DNA of 9,981 bases, from assembly GCA_039811865.1 (NCBI GenBank), contig JBDHZK010000101.1, positions 1-9,981 on the forward strand, read 5' to 3'. Made by a program: the position numbers and the translations under genes. Of this stretch, positions 1 to 7,639 are shown in pieces. The notes under the pieces were generated by a model. That model searched no databases. It saw nothing but the letters and a program-made list of their open reading frames with translations, and was not told the DNA's origin. Source of the stretch: JBDHZK01 sp039811865 (GTDB taxonomy: Bacteria > Actinomycetota > Actinomycetes > Propionibacteriales > Propionibacteriaceae). Each line of letters starts with the position of its first letter. The first letter of the stretch is position 1.

Positions 1-25
1 CGACCGCCGTGCCGATGGTCCGGTC

Positions 26-964
26 ATGACGACACCAACCATCTTGAAGGTGGGCTCCCTCGAAGAGGCCCTGTGCGCCGTCCCTTACCTGCTCGGGTTT
101 CATCCGAGCGAATCGCTCGTGCTCGTCTTCATCGAGGCGGGCCGGGTGCGGCTGACGGCCAGGGTCGACCTGACCGACGCGGCGGATCCTGGGCCGCTGT
201 GGGAACTGTTGAGTCGCGCCTTCGGGCGCTTCGAAGACGCGGAACTCCTGGCGGTCGCCTATGCGGGCGACCACGACCTGGCCGATCGAATACTCGGCGA
301 GATCGAGTGTGGGCTGGACTCGACGTCCCTCTTGGCCGCCGTGGTGGTCGACGACGGCCGGTGGTGGTTCTCCGGCCTTCCGGACGTCCCGGGCGGTTCC
401 TATCGTCCGGACACCTCGGCGGTTGCGGCCGAGGCGGTCGTGAACGGGTTGGCGGCACAACGCTCGCGCGCCAAGCTCACCGAACTGGTCACCCAGCCCG
501 CCTCGGCCGACTGCGGGGAGCTGGCTCGCCTTTTCGAAGACACTCGCAGCCAAGCGGGCGGGATCGACACCTGCTGGGCGGACGAGTTGGTGCTTCGCCT
601 GACCCGGGCGTTGGGTGCGGGGGCGGCGTCGAGCCATCCGGAGTTGGCGTGGCTCGGCGTCTTGGCATCGGAGCCGACCGCTCGCGACGCGGCAGCCCGC
701 AGCATCACCTGCGCGGACGCCCGCGAGCATTTCGAGCTATGGGCGGCCGTGCTGCGGATATGCCCAACCCACTGGCGTCACGGCCCGCTGACAATCCTCG
801 GCCTCGCCGCCTGGGTTTGCGGTGAGGGAGCAATCCAAACCGAATGCCTACGGATGGCGTCCGATTCGGATCCACAGGACCCGTTTGTGTTGTTTCAGCA
901 CTCGGTGCAGGCAAGCATCTTGCCTGGTTGGGAATGGGATCGTCTGAACCGACGGCACCCGTAG
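26..964 (+). CDS. DUF4192 domain-containing protein
   Basis: 312-residue soluble protein. The N-terminus (SLEEALCAVPYLLGFHPSES, then LVLVF and a predicted strand ending in RVDL) is the conserved opening of the actinobacterial DUF4192 family. The C-terminal part (LTILGLAAWVCGEGAIQTEC, then an Asp-Pro-rich helix and a Trp-containing end) also matches the family, so the protein looks full length. No catalytic motif, signal peptide or membrane segment is visible, and the family has no established function. The ATG at 26 has no Shine-Dalgarno sequence. A weak -10-like GATGGT at 14-19 would put transcription at or next to the ATG, but only 25 upstream bases are available. The gene is 24 bases ahead of the sugar kinase on the same strand; co-transcription is possible but nothing proves a functional link. 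Family assignment is fairly secure; function is unknown. Confidence 0.85.
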   Translation: MTTPTILKVGSLEEALCAVPYLLGFHPSESLVLVFIEAGRVRLTARVDLTDAADPGPLWELLSRAFGRFEDAELLAVAYAGDHDLADRILGEIECGLDSTSLLAAVVVDDGRWWFSGLPDVPGGSYRPDTSAVAAEAVVNGLAAQRSRAKLTELVTQPASADCGELARLFEDTRSQAGGIDTCWADELVLRLTRALGAGAASSHPELAWLGVLASEPTARDAAARSITCADAREHFELWAAVLRICPTHWRHGPLTILGLAAWVCGEGAIQTECLRMASDSDPQDPFVLFQHSVQASILPGWEWDRLNRRHP

Positions 965-975
965 TCACTCCGGCG

Positions 976-981
976 TAACCT
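976..981 (+). promoter_or_regulatory. Candidate -10 element for the sugar kinase (leaderless)
   Basis: TAACCT fits TANNNT and ends 7 bases before the ATG at 989, the spacing expected if transcription starts at the A of the start codon. No Shine-Dalgarno sequence is present. No convincing -35 hexamer is visible 16-18 bases upstream, so this is tentative. Confidence 0.3.
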
Positions 982-988
982 ACGCGTC

Positions 989-1936
989 ATGGAGCGATTT
1001 GTCGTGTGCGGCGAAGCACTTATTGACCTCATTGCCACCGATTTTGGCAACGATACGTTGAAGAGCACCTGGGCGGCTCTGTCAGCGGGTGGCCCAATGA
1101 ACACGGCCATCGCGCTAGCCCGCCAGGGTGAGACCGTTCAGTTCCTCGGCCGGTTGGGAGGCGATTCGTTCGGCGGGCAGATCAAGAGCCACCTGGAGGC
1201 CAACAAGCTTGGCCTTGACCTCCTCGTCGAGGCCCACAAGGACGCAACTTCGCTGGCGATCGTGAGCCTGGACGACCAGGGCAAGGCCAGCTACACCTTC
1301 CACTTCGACGGCACGGCGAACTTCGGCTGGCAAGACACCGAGTTGCCCGACCTAACCCAAGACGACTGGCTGCACATCGGGTCCCTACCGACTGTCATCG
1401 AGCCTGGTAGCCGAGCACTCCTGCGCTGGGCCAAAGGGACGCCGGCGGCACTGAGCTACGACGTGAACGTGCGTCCGACCGTGATGCCCGACCGGCGCGA
1501 GTACTGGCGCAAGGTGGAGCCGTGGTTGAAGGCCGTCGGCAACAGCGGCGGCATTCTCAAGGCCAGCGATGAGGACATCGACTACATCTCTGAGGCCGGT
1601 GGTTATGAGGGCAACGCGCTCGAGGTGGCCGTGGAATGGGCCAGGGCCTACGATCCCGCTTTGGTGGTCGTGACCCTGGGCGCCGACGGCGTTGCCGCGA
1701 TCAAGCGAGACGGCCGCAAGGTCCAGGTGCCGGGTTTCAAGATCGACCTGGTCGACACCGTCGGCGCCGGCGATACCTTCATGGCCGGTTTCCTATCGGC
1801 GTACACCAAGAATCCCGAGGATCTGAAAACCGCCTTGACCCGGGGCGCAGCGAGCGCGGCGATCGTCTGCTCCCGGCAGGGCGCCAACCCGCCCACCACC
1901 GAGGAGCTTGAGCAGTTCCTCGCCGACAACGCCTGA
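989..1936 (+). CDS. PfkB-family carbohydrate kinase (probable fructokinase)
   Basis: 315-residue cytoplasmic ribokinase-type sugar kinase, expected to transfer the gamma-phosphate of ATP to a sugar hydroxyl. The N-terminal PfkB signature region is visible (CGEALIDLI at 7-15, SAGGPMNTAIALAR around 32-45, GRLGGDSFGG after it). The C-terminal signature DTVGAGDTF lies at 256-264, with Asp262 the expected catalytic base and GAGD the anion hole. The length is normal for the family. The overall look is fructokinase-like, but the substrate cannot be fixed from sequence alone and no transporter or other sugar gene lies nearby. The ATG at 989 has no Shine-Dalgarno sequence; a -10-like TAACCT at 976-981 leaves only 7 bases before the ATG, suggesting a leaderless mRNA. 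The gene is followed by a GC-rich hairpin at 1973-2000. Confidence 0.9.
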   Translation: MERFVVCGEALIDLIATDFGNDTLKSTWAALSAGGPMNTAIALARQGETVQFLGRLGGDSFGGQIKSHLEANKLGLDLLVEAHKDATSLAIVSLDDQGKASYTFHFDGTANFGWQDTELPDLTQDDWLHIGSLPTVIEPGSRALLRWAKGTPAALSYDVNVRPTVMPDRREYWRKVEPWLKAVGNSGGILKASDEDIDYISEAGGYEGNALEVAVEWARAYDPALVVVTLGADGVAAIKRDGRKVQVPGFKIDLVDTVGAGDTFMAGFLSAYTKNPEDLKTALTRGAASAAIVCSRQGANPPTTEELEQFLADNA

Positions 1937-1970
1937 GGCTCACTGCCCTAACGCTGAAGCTCACTGCTCT
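1934..1970. repeat. Short tandem direct repeat over the sugar-kinase stop codon
   Basis: TGAGGCTCACTGCCCT (1934-1949) and TGAAGCTCACTGCTCT (1955-1970) match at 14 of 16 positions with a 21-base offset. The first copy begins with the stop codon of the kinase. It looks like a small local duplication; no function is evident. Confidence 0.6.
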
Positions 1971-1972
1971 TG

Positions 1973-2000
1973 GGGGCGGCCGTCCACGCCCGGCCGCCCC
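1973..2000 (+). terminator. GC-rich hairpin after the sugar kinase, possible terminator
   Basis: A perfect 10-base-pair stem, GGGGCGGCCG (1973-1982) with CGGCCGCCCC (1991-2000), closes an 8-base loop about 36 bases after the kinase stop. There is no T-run afterwards. It could act as a tail-less terminator, a type often proposed in actinobacteria, or simply protect the mRNA 3' end. Confidence 0.5.
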
Positions 2001-2026
2001 GACGACGGGCAGTCGGTAGAACACGC

Positions 2027-2056
2027 AAAAGCGGGTCAGGGAACTCCCTGGCCCGC
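2027..2056 (-). terminator. Intrinsic terminator of the VIT-family gene, possibly bidirectional
   Basis: GCGGGTCAGGG (2031-2041) pairs with CCCTGGCCCGC (2046-2056) as an 11-base-pair stem with one G-U wobble and a 4-base loop. Read on the minus strand the stem is followed directly by TTTT (complement of 2027-2030), 17 bases after the stop of the transporter gene at 2073. Read on the plus strand the tail is only mildly T-rich (ATTCTTGTTC), so it may also help stop transcripts coming from the kinase gene. Confidence 0.75.
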
Positions 2057-2072
2057 CGATTCTTGTTCGCGC

Positions 2073-2789
2073 TCAGATGGACGTGTCGAACAAAGTGCCC
2101 ACGACGTAGGTCAGACCCATTGCCAGCAGTCCCACGATCGCGTTGCGCAGCATTGGGCGCAAGGGCGAAGCGCCGCCGAGCCGAGAACTCACGTAGCCGG
2201 TGAGGAGCAGCGCGACCAGCACGGCGACCACCGTGACCGCAATCCGGGCTGCGGGTGGGGTCAGCACCATCGCCAGGAGCGGAATGAGTGCCCCCACCGT
2301 GAACGCTGCCATCGAGGCGAAGGCGGCGTGCCAAGGGCTGGTTTGTTCCCCGGAGTCGATGCCCAGGTTCGCTCGGGCGTGCGCCTCGAGCGCATCGTGC
2401 TCGCTCAGTTCCTCCGCCACTTGGCGGGCCAGCTCGACCGACATCCCGCGGGCGGCGTAAAAGTCCGCCAACTCTTGCAGCTTCTGGGCCGGGCGGTCCG
2501 CCAACTCGCGGCGCTCCCGATCCAGGGCCGCCAGTTCGGTGTCACGCTGGGTCGAGACCGAGACGTACTCGCCGCCGGCCATCGAGAGCGCTCCGGCGAC
2601 CAGGCCGGCCATGCCGGCGATCAACAGGGTCAGGCTGTCTGCCGTGGCGCCCGCGACTCCCACGACCAGGCCGGCGATCGAAACGATGCCGTCGTTGGCG
2701 CCCAGGACGCCGGCGCGGAGCCAGTTGAGCTTGGAAGCAAAGCTCCCCGATTCCCGTTGGGCCGGCGCGACATTGGCGGAGATGGTCAT
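2073..2789 (-). CDS. VIT1/CCC1-family iron/manganese transporter
   Basis: 238-residue integral membrane protein of the VIT (vacuolar iron transporter / CCC1, nodulin-21-like) family. In bacteria such proteins move Fe2+ or Mn2+ out of the cytosol. The family hallmark NWLRAGVLGANDGIVSIAGL starts at residue 22. Five hydrophobic segments are visible at about 28-48, 53-75, 155-175, 182-202 and 213-233. A charged Glu-rich cytosolic helical insert spans about 80-152, in the place where plant VIT1 binds metal. The ATG at 2789 is preferred over the in-frame TTG at 2825 because the conserved part begins soon after it and neither start has a Shine-Dalgarno sequence. TTGACC (2825-2820) and CATCGT (2801-2796) on the minus strand would then give a leaderless transcript. 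An iron-box-like palindrome lies just upstream, so iron-responsive control is possible. The choice between Fe and Mn is open. Confidence 0.9.
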   Translation of the reverse strand: MTISANVAPAQRESGSFASKLNWLRAGVLGANDGIVSIAGLVVGVAGATADSLTLLIAGMAGLVAGALSMAGGEYVSVSTQRDTELAALDRERRELADRPAQKLQELADFYAARGMSVELARQVAEELSEHDALEAHARANLGIDSGEQTSPWHAAFASMAAFTVGALIPLLAMVLTPPAARIAVTVVAVLVALLLTGYVSSRLGGASPLRPMLRNAIVGLLAMGLTYVVGTLFDTSI

Positions 2790-2795
2790 GAGCAA

Positions 2796-2825
2796 ACGAT
2801 GACCCCACACCTGACGGTCGGTCAA
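2796..2825 (-). promoter_or_regulatory. Candidate promoter of the VIT-family gene
   Basis: On the minus strand TTGACC (2825-2820) resembles a -35 box. It is followed after 18 bases by CATCGT (2801-2796), which has only the A at position 2 and T at position 6 of a -10 box. Six bases later comes the ATG at 2789. The -35 is good and the -10 poor; the spacing to the start codon supports a leaderless mRNA. Confidence 0.4.
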
Positions 2826-2829
2826 CGAA

Positions 2830-2847
2830 GGTCAGGCATGCCTAACC
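2830..2847. promoter_or_regulatory. Iron-box-like palindrome (candidate DtxR/IdeR-family operator)
   Basis: GGTCAGGCATGCCTAACC is an 18-base palindrome with 8 of 9 pairs matched. On the minus strand it reads GGTTAGGCATGCCTGACC. This resembles the actinobacterial DtxR/IdeR/DmdR iron box, whose consensus as I recall it is TTAGGTTAGGCTNACCTAA. It lies four bases upstream of the candidate -35 of the VIT-family transporter, a position compatible with activation. Binding is inferred, not shown. Confidence 0.5.
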
Positions 2848-2891
2848 GGGTCCCGCGCTGAACGCCGGGTCGGCTTACCGGGTAACTGGTC

Positions 2892-2897
2892 TAGACT
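2892..2897 (+). promoter_or_regulatory. Candidate -10 element of the leuS leader transcript
   Basis: TAGACT matches TANNNT and ends 7 bases before the ATG of the leader ORF at 2905, so transcription would begin at or near that ATG. No Shine-Dalgarno sequence precedes the ATG. No clear -35 hexamer is seen; GTCGGC at 2869-2874 has the right spacing but poor match. Confidence 0.45.
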
Positions 2898-2904
2898 CGC
2901 CGCC

Positions 2905-2934
2905 ATGCTGACCGCCGTCCTGCTCCTCGTCTAG
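2905..2934 (+). CDS. Leucine-rich leader peptide of the leuS attenuator
   Basis: ATG CTG ACC GCC GTC CTG CTC CTC GTC TAG encodes MLTAVLLLV. Four of nine residues are Leu, three of them consecutive, and the gene downstream is leucyl-tRNA synthetase. An 11-base-pair hairpin starts at the last base of the stop codon, and an intrinsic terminator follows, 97 bases before the leuS start codon is reached. Together these are the parts of a classical transcription attenuator in which ribosome stalling at Leu codons would report low charged tRNA-Leu. The leader probably lacks a 5' UTR, since a TAGACT -10 lies 7 bases upstream. Translation of so short an ORF cannot be proven here, but the match between its codons and the downstream enzyme makes chance unlikely. 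Confidence 0.75.
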   Translation: MLTAVLLLV

Positions 2935-2964
2935 CCGCGACGCCGTGTGATCGGCGCGCGCGGC
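2934..2964 (+). promoter_or_regulatory. Leader hairpin between the leader peptide and the attenuator terminator
   Basis: GCCGCG (2934-2939) pairs with CGCGGC (2959-2964), and CGCCG (2941-2945) pairs with CGGCG (2952-2956), with a small internal loop and a TGTGAT apical loop. It overlaps the leader stop codon, so a ribosome on the Leu codons or at the stop would cover its 5' arm. It is a candidate pause or protector hairpin. I could not identify a convincing antiterminator by eye; CTGACC (2908-2913) can pair with GGTCAG (2982-2987) inside the terminator, but this lies in the leader ORF itself. Confidence 0.5.
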
Positions 2965-2966
2965 CA

Positions 2967-2996
2967 CCCCAACCCGTCCCGGGTCAGGGGTTTTTT
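2967..2996 (+). terminator. Intrinsic terminator (attenuator) ahead of leuS
   Basis: CCCC (2967-2970) pairs with GGGG (2987-2990) and ACCCG (2972-2976) with CGGGT (2980-2984) around a 3-base loop, followed immediately by TTTTTT (2991-2996). This is a textbook rho-independent terminator. It lies between the leader ORF and the leuS ribosome binding site, with no full-size gene upstream on the same strand that it could serve. Confidence 0.85.
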
Positions 2997-3020
2997 CATG
3001 TCGAAGAGCAGGCACGCCTT

Positions 3021-3026
3021 AGGAGA
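3021..3026 (+). promoter_or_regulatory. Ribosome binding site of leuS
   Basis: AGGAGA, five bases before the GTG at 3032. It fixes this GTG as the leuS start, and it lies 24 bases beyond the attenuator T-run. Confidence 0.8.
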
Positions 3027-3031
3027 CCGCA

Positions 3032-5506
<2,475 letters not shown>

Positions 5507-5507
5507 G

Positions 5508-6497
5508 TCAGGATCGCAGTCGGGCGACCAGCCCGCGGTGATCGGTCAGCGGGACCGTGAAGGCTGCGACTTCGTCGGCTGAAACGCGGGCGCCGATCAG
5601 GACATGGTCGATCGCGATCACCGGCGGGACGGCCTTGTTCGCGGGCCAGGTGGGCTGCCACCCGGATCCGGAGGTGACGGCGGCGTCCCGAAGGCCGATC
5701 CCGAGAATCCGGCGCAGGGTCAGATGGTCGGCGGTGGCGTTGAAGTCGCCCGCGACGACCAACCTTTGCCCGAGTAGCGGTCGCAGACGCTTCCGGATGG
5801 CCTCGGAGGTCGACAGCCACTCCGGATGGTTCACGAACGGGTTCGGCGGATGCACCGCCGCGACGACCACCTCGCGGCCGCGGATGTCGACCTTGGCGAT
5901 CTGCAGCGCGGTGGGCAGGTCGGTTGGGAGCGCTTGCAGCGGAAATCTCGAGAGGATCATCAAGCCGCTGGCGTCGAACCGGTTGCCCGCTTGGCCGATC
6001 CGGTAGGGATAGGTTCGGGCGATCGTCGTCCGCTGGATGAAGCCAAGGCATTCGTCGGTGACCTCTACCAGGACGATCACGTCGGGCTTGGCCGAGTCCA
6101 CCTCGGCAACAAGGTCGGCGATTCCGGCCCGGCCGCCCCAGGTGTTGAGCGACATCAAGGTGAATCGAGGGCCCGTGCCGCTTGGCGCTGAGTGGGGAAA
6201 ATAGGGCGCCACCCAGGCGATTTGGATGACCAGCGTCGTCACCACGGGCAAGGCGACGATCAGCCAGCCGAGATGTCGCCGGCACAAGATGGCCGCCCCG
6301 AGCAGTGCCAGCAACCAGGCGAACACCCCGTAGGGCACGGCCGAAGCCAGCAGCGCCCACAATCGGGAGCGTTGCAGTTCCGGCAGCAAGCCCAGCAGCA
6401 GCGTGCCTGTTCCGATGGCCGCTCCGACGATCAGGATGGTGGTGGCGAAAACGATCGCTACCGGTCCGGGTTGCGGCCGATCGCCTGGGGTGGGCAT
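5508..6497 (-). CDS. Membrane-anchored endonuclease/exonuclease/phosphatase-family protein
   Basis: 329-residue protein with three N-terminal hydrophobic segments (about 13-38, 46-72 and 76-98) followed by an EEP (DNase I / exonuclease III / sphingomyelinase-type) domain. The expected metal and catalytic residues are all present: Asn118 (SLNTW), Glu145 (LVEVTD), His216 (AAVHPPNP), Asp251 and Asn253 (GDFNATADH), Asp297-His298 (IDHVLI) and Asp319-His320 (TDHRGL). With three membrane segments the catalytic domain is probably outside the cytoplasm. The substrate may be nucleic acid, phospholipid or another phosphoester; sequence does not decide. The ATG at 6497 is preferred to the in-frame TTG at 6518, which falls inside a hairpin. 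A weak AGGG lies 8 bases before the ATG. The gene may be read through from the DUF2249 gene upstream. Confidence 0.88.
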   Translation of the reverse strand: MPTPGDRPQPGPVAIVFATTILIVGAAIGTGTLLLGLLPELQRSRLWALLASAVPYGVFAWLLALLGAAILCRRHLGWLIVALPVVTTLVIQIAWVAPYFPHSAPSGTGPRFTLMSLNTWGGRAGIADLVAEVDSAKPDVIVLVEVTDECLGFIQRTTIARTYPYRIGQAGNRFDASGLMILSRFPLQALPTDLPTALQIAKVDIRGREVVVAAVHPPNPFVNHPEWLSTSEAIRKRLRPLLGQRLVVAGDFNATADHLTLRRILGIGLRDAAVTSGSGWQPTWPANKAVPPVIAIDHVLIGARVSADEVAAFTVPLTDHRGLVARLRS

Positions 6498-6513
6498 GCC
6501 GATAACCCTAACC

Positions 6514-6534
6514 GCCAAGCGAAAGGCGCTTGGC
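6514..6534 (-). terminator. Hairpin between the DUF2249 gene and the EEP gene
   Basis: GCCAAGCG (6514-6521) pairs perfectly with CGCTTGGC (6527-6534) over a 5-base loop. On the minus strand it begins 4 bases after the DUF2249 stop codon. No T-run follows, so it may be a tail-less terminator or an mRNA-stabilising stem between two co-transcribed genes. Confidence 0.4.
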
Positions 6535-6538
6535 TCGG

Positions 6539-6859
6539 CTACTGGGCGCGGGTGAAGCGCACCGTCCAGTCGTCCGGACCCGTGGACAGATACTCGCTGG
6601 CGAAGCCGTCGGGGTCTGCCTCTTGGAGCAGCCCCAACAGCGGCTGGGGATCAGCGTTGGAGATCAGGTCGAGACTGGCGCCCCCCGGCAAGCTGAACAG
6701 CGCGCCCAGGATCGCCCCCTCCCGCACCTCGCGCGGAATCGAACGAGCGACCAGCGCGGGGATCCGGGCCGAGCCTCCCCCTCCGCAACAGCCACTGCCA
6801 CAGCCGCAGCCGGACGCCTGCTCCTGGCCGGTCTGATTCTCGGTGTCGACGCTGGTCAT
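6539..6859 (-). CDS. DUF2249 domain protein with N-terminal Cys cluster
   Basis: 106-residue soluble protein. Residues 16-29 are a Gly/Cys-rich stretch, SGCGCGSGCCGGGG, with Cys18, Cys20, Cys24 and Cys25. Residues about 35-105 form a DUF2249 domain (REVREGAILGALFSLPGGAS, then a two-Pro loop and a PLLGLLQ helix, ending WTVRFTRA). DUF2249 is a small alpha/beta fold related to the TusA/SirA type and is often found near nitric-oxide and respiratory metabolism genes, but its biochemical role is not established. The Cys cluster suggests binding of a metal or Fe-S cluster. The ATG at 6859 is chosen over upstream in-frame starts because AGGAGG lies 9 bases before it; the longer frame to 7660 only runs antisense to the regulator gene. 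It is divergent from the SufR-like regulator, with 51 bases shared between them, so it is a likely target of that regulator. Confidence 0.85.
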   Translation of the reverse strand: MTSVDTENQTGQEQASGCGCGSGCCGGGGSARIPALVARSIPREVREGAILGALFSLPGGASLDLISNADPQPLLGLLQEADPDGFASEYLSTGPDDWTVRFTRAQ

Positions 6860-6868
6860 CGATTCAGC

Positions 6869-6874
6869 CCTCCT
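6869..6874 (-). promoter_or_regulatory. Ribosome binding site of the DUF2249 gene
   Basis: On the minus strand AAGGAGGG precedes the ATG at 6859 by about 9 bases. This strong Shine-Dalgarno sequence decides the start codon against the much longer open frame that continues upstream to 7660. Confidence 0.75.
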
Positions 6875-6904
6875 TGGTGACTCCGACCACGGTATTTGTA
6901 CACT
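6874..6904 (+). promoter_or_regulatory. Regulator promoter and possible shared operator
   Basis: TACACT (6899-6904) is a good -10 that ends 6 bases before the regulator ATG at 6911, implying a leaderless mRNA. TTGGTG (6874-6879) is a -35 candidate but the spacer is long at 19 bases. A short interrupted palindrome, GTATTTGTAC (6892-6901), overlaps the -10, and its complement contains TACAAA, a possible -10 for the opposite DUF2249 gene. An operator here could control both genes. Confidence 0.4.
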
Positions 6905-6910
6905 CCCAGC

Positions 6911-7573
6911 ATGTCGCAGGGTGCCCAACAGCCGGACCGTGCGGGACGGATGTCGTCCGCGCGTGCCGCCGTCCTGGCCCGCCTGCGCCAGCTCGGCGGC
7001 TCGGCCACGGTGCGCGAACTCGCGGCCGACCTGGGCCAGCACCCCAACACGGTGCGCGAGCATCTGCTCGCCCTCGCGGACGCGCTCCTGGTGCTTCCCG
7101 TCGAGGCCGAGCCGGGTCGCCGCGGTCGGCCCGCGCAGCGCTATCGCGCCAACCCGGCGCGACGTGGCTCGGAACGCGAGTACGCCCAGTTGGCCGCGGT
7201 GTTGGCCCAGCACCTGGCCGACCTCCCCGACGCGTCGGAGACCGCCCGCGGGATCGGGCATAGCTGGGGACAACGGCTGGTCACCAGGGACGGCGCCCCC
7301 GAACCGCTTACCGTCTTGGACCAGATGGGTTTCGAGCCAGAGGTCGACGAAGACGAATGGCGTCTCCACCGGTGCCCGCTGATCGAGGCCGCGCAGGCCT
7401 ACCCGTCGGTAATCTGCTCCGTCCATCTCGGGATGTTGGAGGCCCTTGTGGCCGCCCGGGGTCTCAGCCCGGATGACGTCGAGCTGACTCCATTCGCCGA
7501 GTCGGGCGTTTGTTTGGTTCGGGTGAACCGTCCGGTGCTTGTGGAGGGTCCGGGGCTGCGTTCGACCGGGTGA
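6911..7573 (+). CDS. SufR-like (COG2345) winged-helix transcriptional regulator
   Basis: 220-residue DNA-binding regulator. The N-terminal winged helix (ARAAVLARLRQLGGSATVRE, then LAADLGQHPNTVREHLLAL) is followed by the basic wing GRRGRPAQRY, typical of COG2345 ArsR/SufR-like proteins. The C-terminal half carries Cys155, Cys169, His172 and Cys201 (RCPLIEAAQAYPSVICSVHLG, and later SGVCLVRV). This C-x13-C-x2-H...C arrangement resembles the cluster ligands of the Fe-S regulator SufR, so an Fe-S cluster or metal sensor is likely. ATG 6911 is preferred to TTG 6896 because a TACACT -10 sits at the ideal spacing for a leaderless transcript and covers the earlier start. No suf genes are in the window; the divergent DUF2249 gene is the obvious candidate target. 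The effector (O2, NO, iron or redox) is unknown. Confidence 0.88.
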   Translation: MSQGAQQPDRAGRMSSARAAVLARLRQLGGSATVRELAADLGQHPNTVREHLLALADALLVLPVEAEPGRRGRPAQRYRANPARRGSEREYAQLAAVLAQHLADLPDASETARGIGHSWGQRLVTRDGAPEPLTVLDQMGFEPEVDEDEWRLHRCPLIEAAQAYPSVICSVHLGMLEALVAARGLSPDDVELTPFAESGVCLVRVNRPVLVEGPGLRSTG

Positions 7574-7580
7574 CGCCGAC

Positions 7581-7589
7581 TTATCCACA
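7581..7589 (+). promoter_or_regulatory. Perfect DnaA-box 9-mer upstream of comEA
   Basis: TTATCCACA matches the canonical DnaA box exactly. It lies 8 bases after the regulator stop and about 50 bases before the comEA start. Only one copy is seen, so this is not an origin; it may be a regulatory DnaA site or chance. Confidence 0.3.
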
Positions 7590-7639
7590 TTTTTCGGGCT
7601 CGGTGACGCTTCCGGCTCATTCGTGCCGATGGTTCCCAC

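Noticed and set aside
1908..2861. 317-codon plus-strand frame over the VIT-family gene
   Set aside because: Antisense shadow, with a composition rich in Gln, His, Arg and Gly and no domain. The minus strand encodes a full VIT-family membrane protein.
2934..2996. T-box or riboswitch in front of leuS
   Set aside because: The leader is only about 125 bases, and I see no T-box specifier or antiterminator consensus. A short Leu-rich ORF with a terminator explains it better.
7569..7609. Direct repeat GGTGACGC (7569-7576 and 7602-7609) around the DnaA-box-like site
   Set aside because: An 8-mer repeated once in GC-rich DNA is expected by chance, and one copy is inside the regulator's coding end.
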